The position numbers and the translations under genes are program-made. DNA of 64,000 nt, from NCBI GenBank assembly GCA_003550325.1, contig QKWP01000065.1:9230-73229 (forward strand), given 5' to 3'. This stretch comes from Gigaspora rosea. Lineage: Eukaryota; Glomeromycota; Glomeromycetes; Diversisporales; Gigasporaceae. Within the stretch, counting starts at the first letter, position 1; the number at the start of each line of letters is the position of its first letter. The notes below the pieces were generated by a model that was not told the origin of the DNA, ran no database searches, and saw only the letters and a list, made by a program, of their open reading frames with translations. This document shows positions 22,830 through 34,610 of this stretch, piece after piece.

Positions 22830-24356
22830 TATAGTAAAATTAATAAAATTATTTAATTTATAGATTAATGGAATTGCTGTAGACAATGCATCTAATAATG
22901 ATACGATGATTTATCATCTCGAATCATGGGCAACTGACAAAGATATTAATTTTTCTGACAGTAATCATTTCCATTGTTTTGCACCTTTCTGTTCAAGCTG
23001 CTTTAAAGAAGCTAAAAAATGAAACTGATAAAATTCGAAATCTTATTCTTAAATCCCGTTCATCTCCACAACGACGCAAAAAATTTTCAGAAATTTCAAA
23101 TTTAAATAATATTAAATTGTTACCTATTCTTGATGTTCCAACTCATTGGAATAGTACGTATATGATGATTCAACGAGCTTTAAGTTTAAAAGTAGTTCAT
23201 TTTTATTTGTTATTTTATTTATATAAATAAATATATTTATTCTTTACCTGGAAATGATTTTGATATTCCTTGGTTATATTAAAAAATTTTATCATAGTGG
23301 TTCTAACAAAAAGTAACACTTACATATTTTACTTTAAGTCTAACCCTATTTAACCTTAACCTTAACTCTAATATTAACCTTAACCCTAATATTAATCTAA
23401 CCTATTAGTAGACTGTTTCTTAAAAAGGATAAATTATTTGCCCAGGTAAGAAATAAAATATTTATAAATAAATTTATTTATTATTTTTTTTATAATAGGT
23501 TTTTGAAAAAATTTTGTTAATTGAAGAATTTTCAGATCTAAGTGATTTTAAATTAAGTCAATTCGAATGGATGTCTCTTGAAACTATTGCATTATTTCTA
23601 AAATGATTTGCTAAACTTTTTACTGAAATGTGTTCTTCTTCATATCTGATGATTAGTGCAGTATATCCTATGTATAATTATCTTATGGATCATTGTGAAA
23701 AAAGAATGAATAATCAAGCCTGTAATAAAGTATTAAGTGCAGCAAAAACAGCATGTGACAAACTGCAAGAATATTATAATAAAACTTCGGAATCCTATCA
23801 TTATATTCTACGATTCTTGATCCTGTTAGAAGATCAAATATTTTCAAGCTTGGGCTAATGATAATGATGACCAAGTTTATTATAAAAATGCAAAAGATTT
23901 GTAAATTGAAATTTATTTATTTATTTATTTAAAATTCTACAATTTATTTATTTGTTTAAATTTATTTAGATTTACTAAACATTTTAATGAGTATCGTTCT
24001 TTACATTATCCAATATCATCATCTGTAAGTAATAATTTACAAAATAAAGATGATGATGAGAATTCATTATTTCCTGTTCCAAAGCATTTTCGTAATCATG
24101 ATGGTCATGATGAACTTAATGCATATTTGGATAGTTCTTCTGAACCTTGTGAAATTAATGTATTAGATTGGTGGAGAACTCACGAAAAACAATATCCTAC
24201 ATTGGCAATAATGACCTGTGATTATCTTTCAATACCAGCTACTAGTGCACCTGTAGAAGGTTATTTAGTGAAAGTGGAAATGTAGTTACTTCTGAACGAA
24301 GTAAGCTTGAAAGTGGCACGATACAGGCAATTATGTGCCTTAAAAGTTGGTTATAA

Positions 24357-24888
24357 TTTTGTACGTATTATATGTAGTTTCTATTTTAGAGAAAGCCAAA
24401 TTAAAAAAAATTGGCTTAAGAAAAAAAAAATCTTAAAAAAAAAAAAAATCTACAATAATTATTTTTTTTTGTATTTTTTTTTATTTATTTTATTTTGTTT
24501 TATATAGTATTTTTTTTAGTTATATATATAACATATATCATCTTTTTATGTATATACTGATACATATTATACTTATTATTTTGTATTTTTTACAATAAAG
24601 TTATATGGTCACATACAATAACGCATTTGACAATGACTATTTGAATCCAAGTGTTAAAAATGTGTCTTTTAATTAATGCCTACTAAATTTTTTTTACTTC
24701 GAACTCTTTAACTTAAGCTAAGTTGTAATTGTGTGGGTTTCTTTTAGCAGACACTTCTTGATCCTTGTAACTACGATTATATTAACCTTATGTTTCTTAA
24801 TATTTTGCTATTTAATTGATTATATATTAGCTTTATTAGATAAACTTAGTATCAACTATCGTGTTGTATATCTTAGTCTTCAAAGCAT
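24357..24888. other. AT-rich 3' flank of the hAT pseudogene
   Basis: Poly(A)/poly(T)-rich sequence with no identifiable element end. A short open frame near 24731-24925 is hydrophobic by composition only, and I see no supporting signal. Confidence 0.35.
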
Positions 24889-25275
24889 ATATATGGGGAG
24901 CGGTCAATTAAAATACGGCTTATAGCATTTTTTGCAAAAATGAGTTAACAATACTATCAAATAAAGCATGCATTTGACTATATAATTTAGCATTTAAAGC
25001 ATCGATTTGCATAATAAAATTTTTGTCGATGCCTATTTTTCTAAATACCGTATGTAATTAGAAGCAATCTAAAAATAGATTTTAGAAATTAGCTTGTTGA
25101 TCCTTGCTGCATAGTCATAGAAAAGAGCTTGTATGATTGGCTAATTCATGTAGATCAAACAGGTTCTACTAATAATAAATCATCATTGTTGTTGTTACAC
25201 TAAATTTAAAACGTGATTTTCTCAAAATAGAAAAAAAGCCATAAGCCATGTTTTAATTGACTGCGCCCCATATAT
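24889..25275. mobile_element. MITE with TATATATGGGGMGCRGTCAA ends
   Basis: TATATATGGGGAGCGGTCAA (24889-) is the inverted partner of TTGACTGCGCCCCATATATA (to 25275). The arms continue as TTAAAATACGGCTTAT versus ATAAGCCATGTTTTAA. Non-coding. Confidence 0.65.
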
Positions 25276-26201
25276 AGACTTTGTAATTACACTAGTCTTG
25301 TCTTTAGACTTCGCTCTCACCAGACATCCTATTAATAAATAAATATATTTATAGTCTTCATACTATAATTCGCATGTCTCCTGAATTCTATTAAGAGGTG
25401 GATTCCAGGCACGATATTTTTGGTGGTAACTGTGAGATGCAGCTCAACCTCCAATTAAAAGATTTAATAAGAATTATCATATAAATATTATTTTATTCAA
25501 ATCCAGTTATAGACATCGGGTATTTAAAGCAACTATACTACTAGAATTGGTTTGTAGTAGATATGCCTCCGGGTACCAATATATAACGATCGAAGATAAG
25601 AAAGAATATCATATAAGGATTGAAATTCAAATAACCACATAACAATATATCAATATATAGGATAATTGTACTTTACATGATTATTATAGCTAGAAAATAT
25701 AGTTCTAAGAATTGGCATCAGAATTACATTAATGACTCAGGATTTTGCATTTCTTTTAACTCGCTATAGGCTAAAGGAACTCAAATCTGTAACTGAGAAA
25801 TTAATACTAGTAATTAGAGTTGCTCAGCACTGAAATATACTTTTTATTAACCAATCTTTTGATAATCCTTTTAAACTTTATGCTACCACAACAATCTAAC
25901 CCACAGAACATAGCATAATGATTAATAAGGTACAGAATAAAAACAATTATATAGGTGATACTTATTCCATGGACGATGATCCTCTGAATCTTCTGATGAA
26001 GGCATAATTATCAATGGATAGATGAAACACTACTATAGTCAGTAAACTAATAGAAAAACAAGACTTAAACCAAGAACTAAATATAGAAATCAATGAGGTA
26101 ATGGATAGCTATAATCTATCCACAAGTATTGATTATAGTTAATATAATTGCACTAGAACAAGACAGAGAACTTGTGAAAGAAATCGTAAGCAATTACGTT
26201 A
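25276..26201. other. A-rich non-coding stretch
   Basis: No open frame with family resemblance. Style (A-rich, few G) resembles 26400-27190 and 29130-31200. This may be decayed retroelement sequence, but I cannot show it. Confidence 0.3.
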
Positions 26202-26387
26202 AAATAAAAAATTTGACTTTTCGAATAGCACTATTCGAATACCATTTGATATACCATTCAACTTATCACATAACTTCACGGACCTTCATGTCCGCGAAAT
26301 TATATAATAAGTTGAATGGCACATTAAATGGCATGTCAAATGGCATTCAAATAGTGCCATTCGACATGTCAAATTTTTTATTTTTTT
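26202..26387. repeat. Hairpin MITE
   Basis: AATAAAAAATTTGAC on the left pairs with GTCAAATTTTTTATT on the right. Imperfect arms between them include GAATAGCACTATTCGAAT versus ATTCAAATAGTGCCATTCGA and CCATTCAACTTAT versus ATAAGTTGAATGG. The loop contains a smaller CGGACCTTCATGTCCG hairpin. Confidence 0.6.
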
Positions 26388-27200
26388 TACCAGTGTTACG
26401 GTCTTCTTACCAGAGAAATTCTAAACACCAGACTAATATGGGCAGTGCCAAGGAACGTTTCAAGTTGGTCATCGGCATCAAAATCAACATCCAGGATTAT
26501 AATTAAAAGGTTTAGATAAAATAAACACAATAATCAGTAAATCCTCTAATGAAACAGAAAATAACTATAAAAGGTGTCAGTTCCCAAGAATTAACCTGCG
26601 TAGAGTGTTCTGATGAAAAGATAGAACACAGAAAAAACCAGGATTTAATTAGTAAGATACCAAAAAAACAAGATACTAAATACCAAAGAGCAAATTAAGG
26701 AAACAAATACTTAACGTCAACAAAGTATCCTCAAAAATCATCCAACCAGCCTACTATAAAAGATCATGATGGAATGTCTTTGATGCTTGATCAAAAGATG
26801 TTTATAGATCTTGATAACCCTTAAAGGAGAATAAAGATATTAGTATAATATTAAAATTAAATAAGAACCAAATAATTAATTTAAATTTATTTTTGAATTC
26901 TAATAATTCTATAGAATTGTTTCAAGAGCCTCAAAGATTGAACGAATCCAAAGAGTTTGATACTCATATTGCCAAAGACATAATATCAGTAACTCTAAAC
27001 ACATCGAGAGTGTCCGACAAAAGCCTCAGCTGTATCCAGCCACTTAGAACCACAAGAATTGATAAATCCTTATACTGGGCCTCAATTTCCCAATAATTTT
27101 GATTAAATGCCAAATCTAGACATAACCAGTAAAAAACCAGAACAATAATCTCGAATACATAGTAAAGCCCTTGTCTGCAATTCAAGTAATAAACAAGACA

Positions 27201-27420
27201 TACCGTAAAGTGCCAACCGATGTATCTGGGTATTTACAAAGACTAGAGATATACCCGCTATATATTTCTCGTTCAACTTTATCAGTCTTCAATGTTTACA
27301 CCAGCTAGATATTCTTCAAAGCATAAAGATGCCATTATTCGATATATAATATGAATAGCATCCAGAATTCTTATTCGCAGAAAACTCATAGGGTGATCTA
27401 TCATATGGCACTTTACGGTA
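27201..27420. mobile_element. MITE with TACCGTAAAGTGCCA ends
   Basis: TACCGTAAAGTGCCA (27201-27215) is exactly inverted at 27406-27420. The 220-bp element is non-coding. The TACCGTA terminus is shared with the element at 28338-28659. Confidence 0.65.
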
Positions 27421-27654
27421 AGTAAGAAACAAACAAGTGTAAGCACGAGAGTAAGAGATTCCACGACCATAGTAAAGATCTAGAAGATTTTGAAAGGTCT
27501 AAGCTCAGAAAGAAAAGATCACAAGAGAAAGGTTCAACGCCTTGAGAGGCATAGCGAGGTATGAGAAATAGTAAGAGTACACTCAAGCATTTAATTATAA
27601 ATGCTGATATGTACATACTGTACAACAGGAGAATCATATTAATCAGAGTATATG

Positions 27655-27991
27655 GGGTATTACGTATTAAAACAGCCCTTTTTTACATATATTTTATTTT
27701 GAGATAATTAAGTTTTATCATTTGTTTTGATTTTTGGACTGATCCGGGATTAATTAAATTCATGATTTTGATTGGTTAAATGTAACAGGTGACTATCGGG
27801 TAATCTCATGATGTGTTGGCCTTACAAGGCCTCGTGTAATTTTTCTTTTACAATTATCTTCATTTTTTATTATGCAAATCGACTTTCATTTATAATTGAA
27901 AAATATCAATCATGCCAAAATTTATATAAATTTAATGAAAACTCAATTTTCAAAAAATTGCAAAAAAGGGCTGTTTTAATACGTAACACCC
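27655..27991. mobile_element. MITE with GGGTATTACGTATTAAAACAG ends
   Basis: GGGTATTACGTATTAAAACA (27655-) is mirrored by TGTTTTAATACGTAACACCC (to 27991). The core (TTTTATTTTGAGATAATTAA, ACTATCGGGTAATCTCATGA) is the same as in 60028-60360, whose outermost 15-20 bp differ. Confidence 0.65.
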
Positions 27992-28214
27992 ATATAGCAA
28001 ATATGTGATGTATAATTGATAAAGTATGTATCTGGTATATACCAACTCTAACATGAAAAAGGACAATATTATCACTTACCCTAACCCTAAATATTAAAAG
28101 GGGATTACTTATAAAAGATAAATTTTATACATACTTTCATAAATTTTTTTTGCTTATACCTATACGTACATTACTTAGATATGGGTTTATACAACACATA
28201 TTTCTGTAATACCC

Positions 28215-28695
28215 TATTAATTAAATAACAAATCAAATCAAATTAAATACAAATTAGCTTTATATTTGATTCAATTTGATTTGATCAAATTCAAATTAGT
28301 TTAATATTTAATTCGAAAAAATCAAATCAAATTCAAATTACCATATATTCCCAAAAAAAAAGCTACCCTTTATTGCACGATTTTGACCCCAAAAAATTGG
28401 TGGTAGCTTATTTTTGGCGTATAGATGTTTTTGAAAAAATTGAAAAACTTACTAATAAAAAGTTGTCCAAATGATACCAAATTTTACTATAAGTGTATTT
28501 TGATGCGCTGAACAACTTTACTTAATCAAACTTTTGAAGTTTACTTAGTAAAAAAAAAGTTTTATATGTAGCAACTGCCAACACGTTTTTTTTTATTTTT
28601 GAAAAAAATTAGGGGATAGCTTATTTTCGGAGTAGCTTATTTTCAGGAATCTACGGTAATCTAATATTTGATTTGATTCTTGCGGAACTCTATAT
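28215..28695. repeat. TTTGAATTTGAT-type hAT MITE, partial, with nested MITE
   Basis: AAATCAAATTCAAATTA arrays at 28215-28340 resume after 28660 and end GATTCTTGCGGAACTCTA. The complement of that end, TAGAGTTCCGCAAG, resembles the terminus of the full-length hAT at 35675. A nested 322-bp element (28338-28659) has ends TTACCATATATTCC and the complement of TTACCGTAGATTCC. The left terminus of the outer element was not found. Confidence 0.5.
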
Positions 28696-28729
28696 ACTAT
28701 ATAATTATATATAATGCAAATCTTTGTCG

Positions 28730-29000
28730 ATCTTGGGATTCTGGTAATTAGAATTTAATGATTTTGGGCTTATTAGAAGCGTCTTACAAAGACGAACATT
28801 TTGTAGCTAAATCATCCAAAATGGACTAGTAGATCAAAAGTTATTTAATATTAAAAAAATTTACTTAGTAATTTTAAAAATTACTATTAAAATTACACAA
28901 AAGTTGAATGACCTTGGGATCCTGTGATTGCATTTGGATGATTTTGGGCTTGTTAGAATTGTCTCATTAAGACGAACATTTTGGTACTGGTAGATCACAA
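28730..29000. repeat. Two direct half-copies of the 2.1-kb palindrome family
   Basis: CTTGGGATTCTG..GACGAACATTTTGTAGC (about 28732-28815) and CTTGGGATCCTG..GACGAACATTTTGGTAC (about 28913-28988) are two same-orientation copies of one arm of the palindrome at 2099-2407. Confidence 0.5.
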
Positions 29001-29129
29001 GTTATCCGATATTTAATATATATATGTTATTATTAAATTTTAACCAATCAAATGCTCAGAAAAATTATCAGGTGGGGGTGGGGGTCAGCTAATTAGTGAA
29101 ACTCTAATCAGCTGATAAATAGCGCTCTT

Positions 29130-31212
29130 CTAAACCGGTTTTCACTAGTAGAGAGAATAAACTATATACAGTGCAGGTGGTTCTAGCAATGTATAGACTA
29201 CAGATTCAACTAACTAGGGATTTAAATAAATGGCCCATACCAAAAGAAGGAGACGGAATATCAATAAACTATATATTAGGGAATATGAGCCGAGCGCCAG
29301 AGGTAAAGCAGGAATGAATATTCATGATTAGTATACAATAGAACAAATTTTGAATTACAATAACACAAGTAGCATTAGCTAGAAAGAATTATACAATAAT
29401 ATAAAAAAATACCTAAAAAAAGAGAACTAGGATGGTTTAAAACAACTATAAAGGCAATAGAAGAAATGGACTACTCCAAGAAAATGTTACACAACCCAAA
29501 TCCTTTTATATTAAATAAATAGGACAGGAAAAAAAAGAATAAATAGATAATCACAGATAAAAAAAACAACAGAAGAGTTTCCAGTATCAAGAAGAGATTT
29601 GTCAAGATCAAGCACTGAAATATAAATGACCTTAATGAATTAACAAGATGCAAGAGGTGTAAATTAAATGACAGGATACTCAAGTTAAAAAACTGTACTA
29701 TTACAAAAAACCAAGAAGAAATATATGCTTGCAAGTTGGGTAATCCATGCTAATATAGAAAGCTTGATGAAGGTTAAAAAACAAAAAAATAGTGAAGAAA
29801 GAAATAAAGATCTTGGAAAACAAACTAGTAAAGGCAATAACGCTGATAATTGATAAGTTGATAAGCATTTTGTGGAAAAGAAATTGTCAAAATTGATCTA
29901 ATATTGGGAAAGAGAATCTAAGAAAATAGTAAAACCAGTATGACAATAAAAACATACTATGTAGACAAAGCCTAAACAATAGTAAACATCTTGTTACCAA
30001 CAAAAGCCCATTAGCACTCTTTGGTTTATATATGATCTTTGGTTTAGTTCACAAAAAAGCAAAAATAAAAATAAACACTAACTTTAATCATTTCAAAACG
30101 AAAATAGATAAAATTAAGAAATTGGATTTAATATATGTACTGATGCTATATAAACAAAATAATGGAAATAGTCTAATTGCAATTAAAAACGAGCTAATAG
30201 ATAGAGAGAAAAACTTGAGCTTAGTAAGAGACAAAAAAATAAAATACCAGAGTAATCCACAAGAAATAATAGAAATCAGCTTCGATTCGCAAAAATTAAC
30301 TAGCAATTATCACACACTGTTGTATTGTAATCATGTAGTACTGTTCTGTAATAGAAAGCTAATAAAACAAATAATTAGAGCAGAAAATATGCAAACTAGA
30401 TAGGACAAAATTGAATAAGATACTAAAAGGAGATCATACCGGGAATTAACTAGAATGCAACAGTAACATATCTATCACACGCAGAAAACAATCAAGAATA
30501 AAAAATTTTAAAATAAAACTCATAACTAACGAACTCCCAAATTATCTTAATTTACATATTAGGAACCCAACAAGAACAAAAACTATCTATGTGCAAGATA
30601 CAAACAAGACAAAAAAGATATACCACACTTGTTGAGTTATGAGAAAAATGAGAAATCACTAGAAAAAATAATAATGGAGGCAATTAAAAAAGTCTATAAA
30701 AACGAAGCAATCATAAATGAAGATATAGAAGAATTCATGAGAAAATACATAAAGCTACATATCAAGAAAGGGGCATCAGTGGGTTTCATAACAGAAAGAC
30801 AATGGAAACAGAAATGTCTAACAAGAAAAAGAAAAAATACACAAGTACAATCTATCACGAAATAACAATAAAATTATACAAAAAAATATGGTTGCCAAGT
30901 AAGATAACAAAGCAAAAGAATCTGATAACTTAAAACTACTAACGCTAGCTATAAAAAAAAAGTATAGTATACGAAATAAAAGAAAATCTGCAAGATAGCA
31001 GCAAATACATTCTATATAGTCAATTCCCTTTCGTTAGTATTTATGAAGACTAGAGATCTGGTGACCTATCTAGCTAAAATAAGGTCAAAAGTAAATTAGC
31101 TTTTACCTATAAACCTATAGTAGATAGTGATTATAATATATGTACTTATGTATAAAATTATAAAATATTGAAATAAAAATTTAGATGAAGGACCTCTCTT
31201 AAAAAAAAAAAA
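29130..31212 (+). other. A-rich retroelement-like fossil with poly(A) end
   Basis: About 2 kb of A-rich plus-strand sequence ends in GGACCTCTCTT followed by a run of 13 A at about 31200-31212, suggesting a reverse-transcribed poly(A) element. Open frames are short and unrecognised: one ATG-started frame at 30032-30403 (123 codons, K/I/N-rich) and one at 30629-30865 (78 codons) that starts at TTG. I could not identify reverse transcriptase motifs or a target duplication, so the assignment is weak. Confidence 0.3.
30629..30865 (+). CDS. Unrecognised charged ORF fragment in the A-rich fossil
   Basis: 78 codons, about a third charged residues, with SLEKIIMEAIKKVYKNEAII and FMRKYIKLHI segments predicted helical by composition. 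There is no ATG at the start, so it could be a fragment of a longer decayed protein. No family recognised and no conserved catalytic motif. Listed because the codon pattern looks less random than in neighbouring frames. Confidence 0.2.
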   Translation: MLSYEKNEKSLEKIIMEAIKKVYKNEAIINEDIEEFMRKYIKLHIKKGASVGFITERQWKQKCLTRKRKNTQVQSITK

Positions 31213-31433
31213 ATTTTATACAAACATGATATTAAAGAAAACTAGACTTCAGGCTTTAAAACTTATAATATTAGATCCGATTTTAATAAAGTTAATATAT
31301 TAAGTCTATAATATTATTTCAATATTTTAAAAGTCTAACATTTATAGAGTTGTTAAATAGCAAATGCAGTTATCATAATGATGATTTTTTCTTTTGTTTT
31401 TAAAAATCGCTTTTAAAAATATCTATCAATAAA

Positions 31434-31808
31434 ATGTTAATACCTTTGGATAATATTAGTTCTAACAATAAGTCTATATTATCGAATAATAGTTTTTTTA
31501 ATGATTTGTTTAAAAAGAATTCTTTTAAAAGTAATCAAGAGAAAAATTTTTTCAAAAAAAATACTTCTTTCAATAAAAATTTTTAAAAACTTTGATATTA
31601 ATAATATATTTGAAAATAGGGTTTCTGTAGGTTTTTTTTTTCAGAAAAGCTTCTAGATCTTTGGCTGAAACAGAAAATTTAGAAATATTTTTTACAAAAA
31701 GTTTGGCTGTTAAAGAAATAATTTATTCATTAACTTCAATCGAATATCTACCAATAAGTGAAAAAGGAATTGCAATAGTTTATTATATTGACAGAAAAAA
31801 AATATAGA
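31434..31808 (+). pseudogene. Unrecognised broken coding fragment
   Basis: An ATG-started Asn/Ser/Lys-rich frame (31434-31585, begins MLIPLDNISSNNKSI) is followed after stops by a second open block, about 31630-31808 (KASRSLAETENLEIFFTKSL, then SIEYLPISEKGIAIVYYI). The second block is terminated by TAG after a KK-rich tail. The split may be an intron or a break. I recognise no family. Confidence 0.25.
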
Positions 31809-31939
31809 TTCATTTGTAAATATAATATAATATTTATCATAAATATTGTATATAATTAATTTAGGGGTCTACTATTTCCACTATGGTATTTTCCTATTTA
31901 TACCATAGTTATACGAGATTTTCTATTTTTAGAATTCAA

Positions 31940-32098
31940 AATAATAAATCTAATTTTAACCCTAACCCTAACCCTAATACTAATCTAACTAGAGTGTCTG
32001 GCATGGCAAAAAACTTTGGCATGCCACATGGCATGCCATCTGACCAAATTCATGCCAAGATGCTACCCTGGCATGGCATTGGCATGTTACACATAACA
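31940..32098. repeat. CCCTAA tract next to GGCATGCC palindromes
   Basis: TTTTAACCCTAACCCTAACC (31956-) is followed by repeated TGGCATGGCA, TTGGCATGCCA and TGGCATGCCATC words. The same pairing recurs at 51733-51837. From 32099 to 32554 I see no feature. Confidence 0.5.
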
Positions 32099-32554
32099 TG
32101 AACTTAAAATACTGTAATACAGTAATATCGATATCGATTTCAATAACTCAGTAAGTACTATAATTTAATAAATTTCATTTGGTTTTCAATTATTCATTGA
32201 TTGGCATGTTATACTATCGGGCAATAATATAATTCTTTTAATAGTTTACAAAGTTTACATATTTCAACGTCAAATGCCATAAGTACTTTTCATTTATTAA
32301 ATTACACGTTGAACTACTGGTTTGTAAGTATAAAGCTTTAATTTTGTCGAAAAAATCTACAAAAGCTGTTTCGAATAACTAACAATTACAATAAAAATAA
32401 TAGGTATATACATTATGCAGTTAATCAGACATAAACATATTTCTGGGATGTAATTATAATTTTACTAGTAAAATATATAGCAGAATAACATTGTTTATTG
32501 ATTGATTCAAGCATTTTTATTATGTAGTACTTTATTACCAATTGTACATACTGA

Positions 32555-34020
32555 TTACATTTGGGTAAAAATGTCATCAATTGACCAGTCTTCAGTGTCA
32601 GTAGAATTTAGAAGACTGGTTGATGAGCTTTCTTCGACACTTTCTTGATTATGTTCGAAAGCGCCAAGGTCAAAAAATTTTTCTATCAATAGATCTTCTT
32701 CATTTATATTAAGATCTACTATCTCATTATTAACATCGACTTCTAAAGATTCTTCGTCAAATCTTTCCTCCTCAAAAAAAAAGGTTGTCACTGGCATTTT
32801 CAGTATTTAAAGTATCTACAAGATTTGTAGTTGTAACTTGTTTTTTAGATTTTTTTTCCATTGTTTTGGATAGCTTTTGTTGAAGATCATGGTGGAGCAT
32901 TCCAAGCATCTATATTAAGATAGGAGACATTCTATTTCATGATTTTGTTTTCACCAATCCTAAACTGGAAAATAGACGTTCAACGGCTGCCGCATGTGGT
33001 ATGATTGAAAAAACCTTTATAGCAAATCGTCAGAGAAGTGGAAAGCCTCCAGAAAATTGTGCCCAAAATATACGGAGGCAAATATCCTTTATATTTTTGT
33101 AAGTATCAAAAGGGGTATCACCATTTTTATAGTTAATAAGTTCTTTATATAAAAGGATTGCCTCCTTTTTATCAAAACCCCAAACTTTTGCAAATTCCAA
33201 GGAAGCTTTAATCATTAAATCTCCTGACATTTGTCCTGATATAAAAACTTGTTTATAATATGGAAACAAAAAAAAGGCAACAAAATAAATTTTATCTATA
33301 GCTGCTAATATATGGCTTTTCAATTCATCTATTAGAATATTTGTTCTCAAAATAGTAAGGTGAAGATTAATTATTTTCTTAAAAATATCACTAATGTTGT
33401 ATTTTTTAATTCAAGACGGCCGATGGCATCAACAACAGGAATGAGCACCATTACTAACGTATTATTGTCAGCGAAATAATAATGGTTACCGACTATGTCT
33501 CGAATTTCTGTTTTAATTACAAAATAATTTTGAGTTCTACTAAGCTCGATATATCGAAGAAACCCTTTTTCAAAAGCTTTTACACCCAAACAAACCTTTG
33601 CGAGAGAGTACCATCTAGTTTTGCAAAAGGTCGTAAATGAATGCTGTATTACCTCTTTTTTTGCCAATCTTGTAGTGTTCTAAGCCAAATATGAGAGGAC
33701 GTAAAAAAATTAACGAGTTTTTAATTATTTTTAATAACTGAAAATAAAGGTTTAAAAGTGGAAATATCTTTTGTAATAATATTGAAAGCATGAAGACAAC
33801 AGCGGATAGGAATAATATTTAAGTATTTTTTATTAAGACCGTTTCTCATTTTGACCATAACTAAAGGATTATCAGTTACGTATTCAATAACAGAATTTAT
33901 ATTAACCAAGTTTAATTGAAGAGTTCTCTCAAATAGCTCTCCAAAAAAAGTAGCTGTATGACGGTTTGCTAAAAGGTCAACAATATCCAAAACATATTCT
34001 AAAGACATCACAGGTTCAAT
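32555..34020 (-). pseudogene. hAT-family transposase remnant (DUF659-type)
   Basis: Read from high to low coordinates: LDIVDLLANRHTATFFGELF, VTDNPLVMVKMRNGL and CCLHAFNIITKDI (ORF part 33721-about 34020); FCKTRWYSL (33371-33667); the [16 protein letters not shown] segment and [12 protein letters not shown] (33030-33350); then IIPHAAAVERLFSSLG across a frame change and an acidic tail to 32555. TDNP..M, the CCLHA motif, TRWYS and AAVERLFS match the DUF659 / hAT catalytic and C-terminal dimerisation regions. The N-terminal finger and first catalytic region are missing: the 5' side runs into the ATATCGG repeat array. Several frameshifts, so not functional. Confidence 0.8.
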
Positions 34021-34610
34021 AAATATATAAAGGATACATATCGGGATCCCTTTATCATCCCGATATCTATCTATTATGTATCCACTTTTAATCTGGTTTG
34101 CTACAGTTTTTTGGCAGATATATAGTAACATAAAGGATGGATATCGGTACAACATATGATAAATATAAGACAAATAAAGGGTATCTATTAATATCCTGAT
34201 CCTAATCCTTTATATAATAATTATATATCCGTTTTGCTGCATATATTGAAAATATAGAAGATAAATATCGGTAGATCAAAATAAATATCAGCTGAATAAA
34301 AGGCACCTCTTTATGTTCTGATATCAATCCATAATGTATCCACTTTTAATCTGGTTTGCTACAGTTTTTTGGCGGATGTATGGTAACATAAAGGATGGAT
34401 ATCGGTACAACATATAAGATAAATATAAGACAAATAAAGGGTATCTATTAATATCCTGATACTAATCCTTTATTTATTTATAACATCCCGATATTCATTT
34501 TTATATAATCCAGTTTACATAGAATATCGGGATAATTAAAGATGAATATTGGGATAATTAAAGATGAATATCAGGATATTATAAGAAACTGATATTTTAT
34601 TTTTTATATC
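34021..34610. repeat. ATATCGG-bearing repeat array downstream of the minus-strand gene
   Basis: It contains an imperfect ~257-bp direct duplication (TATCCACTTTTAATCTGGTT at about 34079 and 34336), plus many GATATCGGTA, ATATCGGGAT, CCCGATAT and ATATCAGGAT words, often as inverted pairs. It lies 3' of the terminal exon of the 42787-34776 gene. The comparable array 49660-50290 lies 3' of the paralogous plus-strand gene. Confidence 0.65.

Larger units (their letters stand above)
20981..24356 (+). pseudogene. hAT-family transposase pseudogene, BED zinc finger
   Basis: Five exon-like blocks in order: 20981-21421, 21507-21891, 22864-23191, 23499-23900 and 23970-24356, with GT..AG borders at most joints. 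Exon 1 has an acidic Ser/Thr-rich N-terminus, then a BED finger (W..F, C-x2-C as CKCC, H-x4-H as HIRRVH, residues about 75-120). Exon 2 has the WIVRKDLSF..VEG region and NWQL..FIEIEGSHMGANLA. Exon 3 has DNASNNDTMI, HCFAH and VPTHWNSTYMM. Exon 4 has ILDP. Exon 5 has NVLDWWRTHEKQYPTLAIM..IPATSAP, the hAT C-terminal dimerisation motif. Decay is clear: a frameshift and a CAA-to-TAA-like stop in exon 2, a TGA-like break and frameshift in exon 4, and a frameshift just after SAPVE. The third intron position is inflated by two MITEs. No terminal repeats of the element could be fixed. Confidence 0.88.

Noticed and set aside
31958..31978. Telomere or chromosome end
   Set aside because: Tracts are only 2-4 degenerate CCCTAA units, occur in both orientations and are internal to the window.
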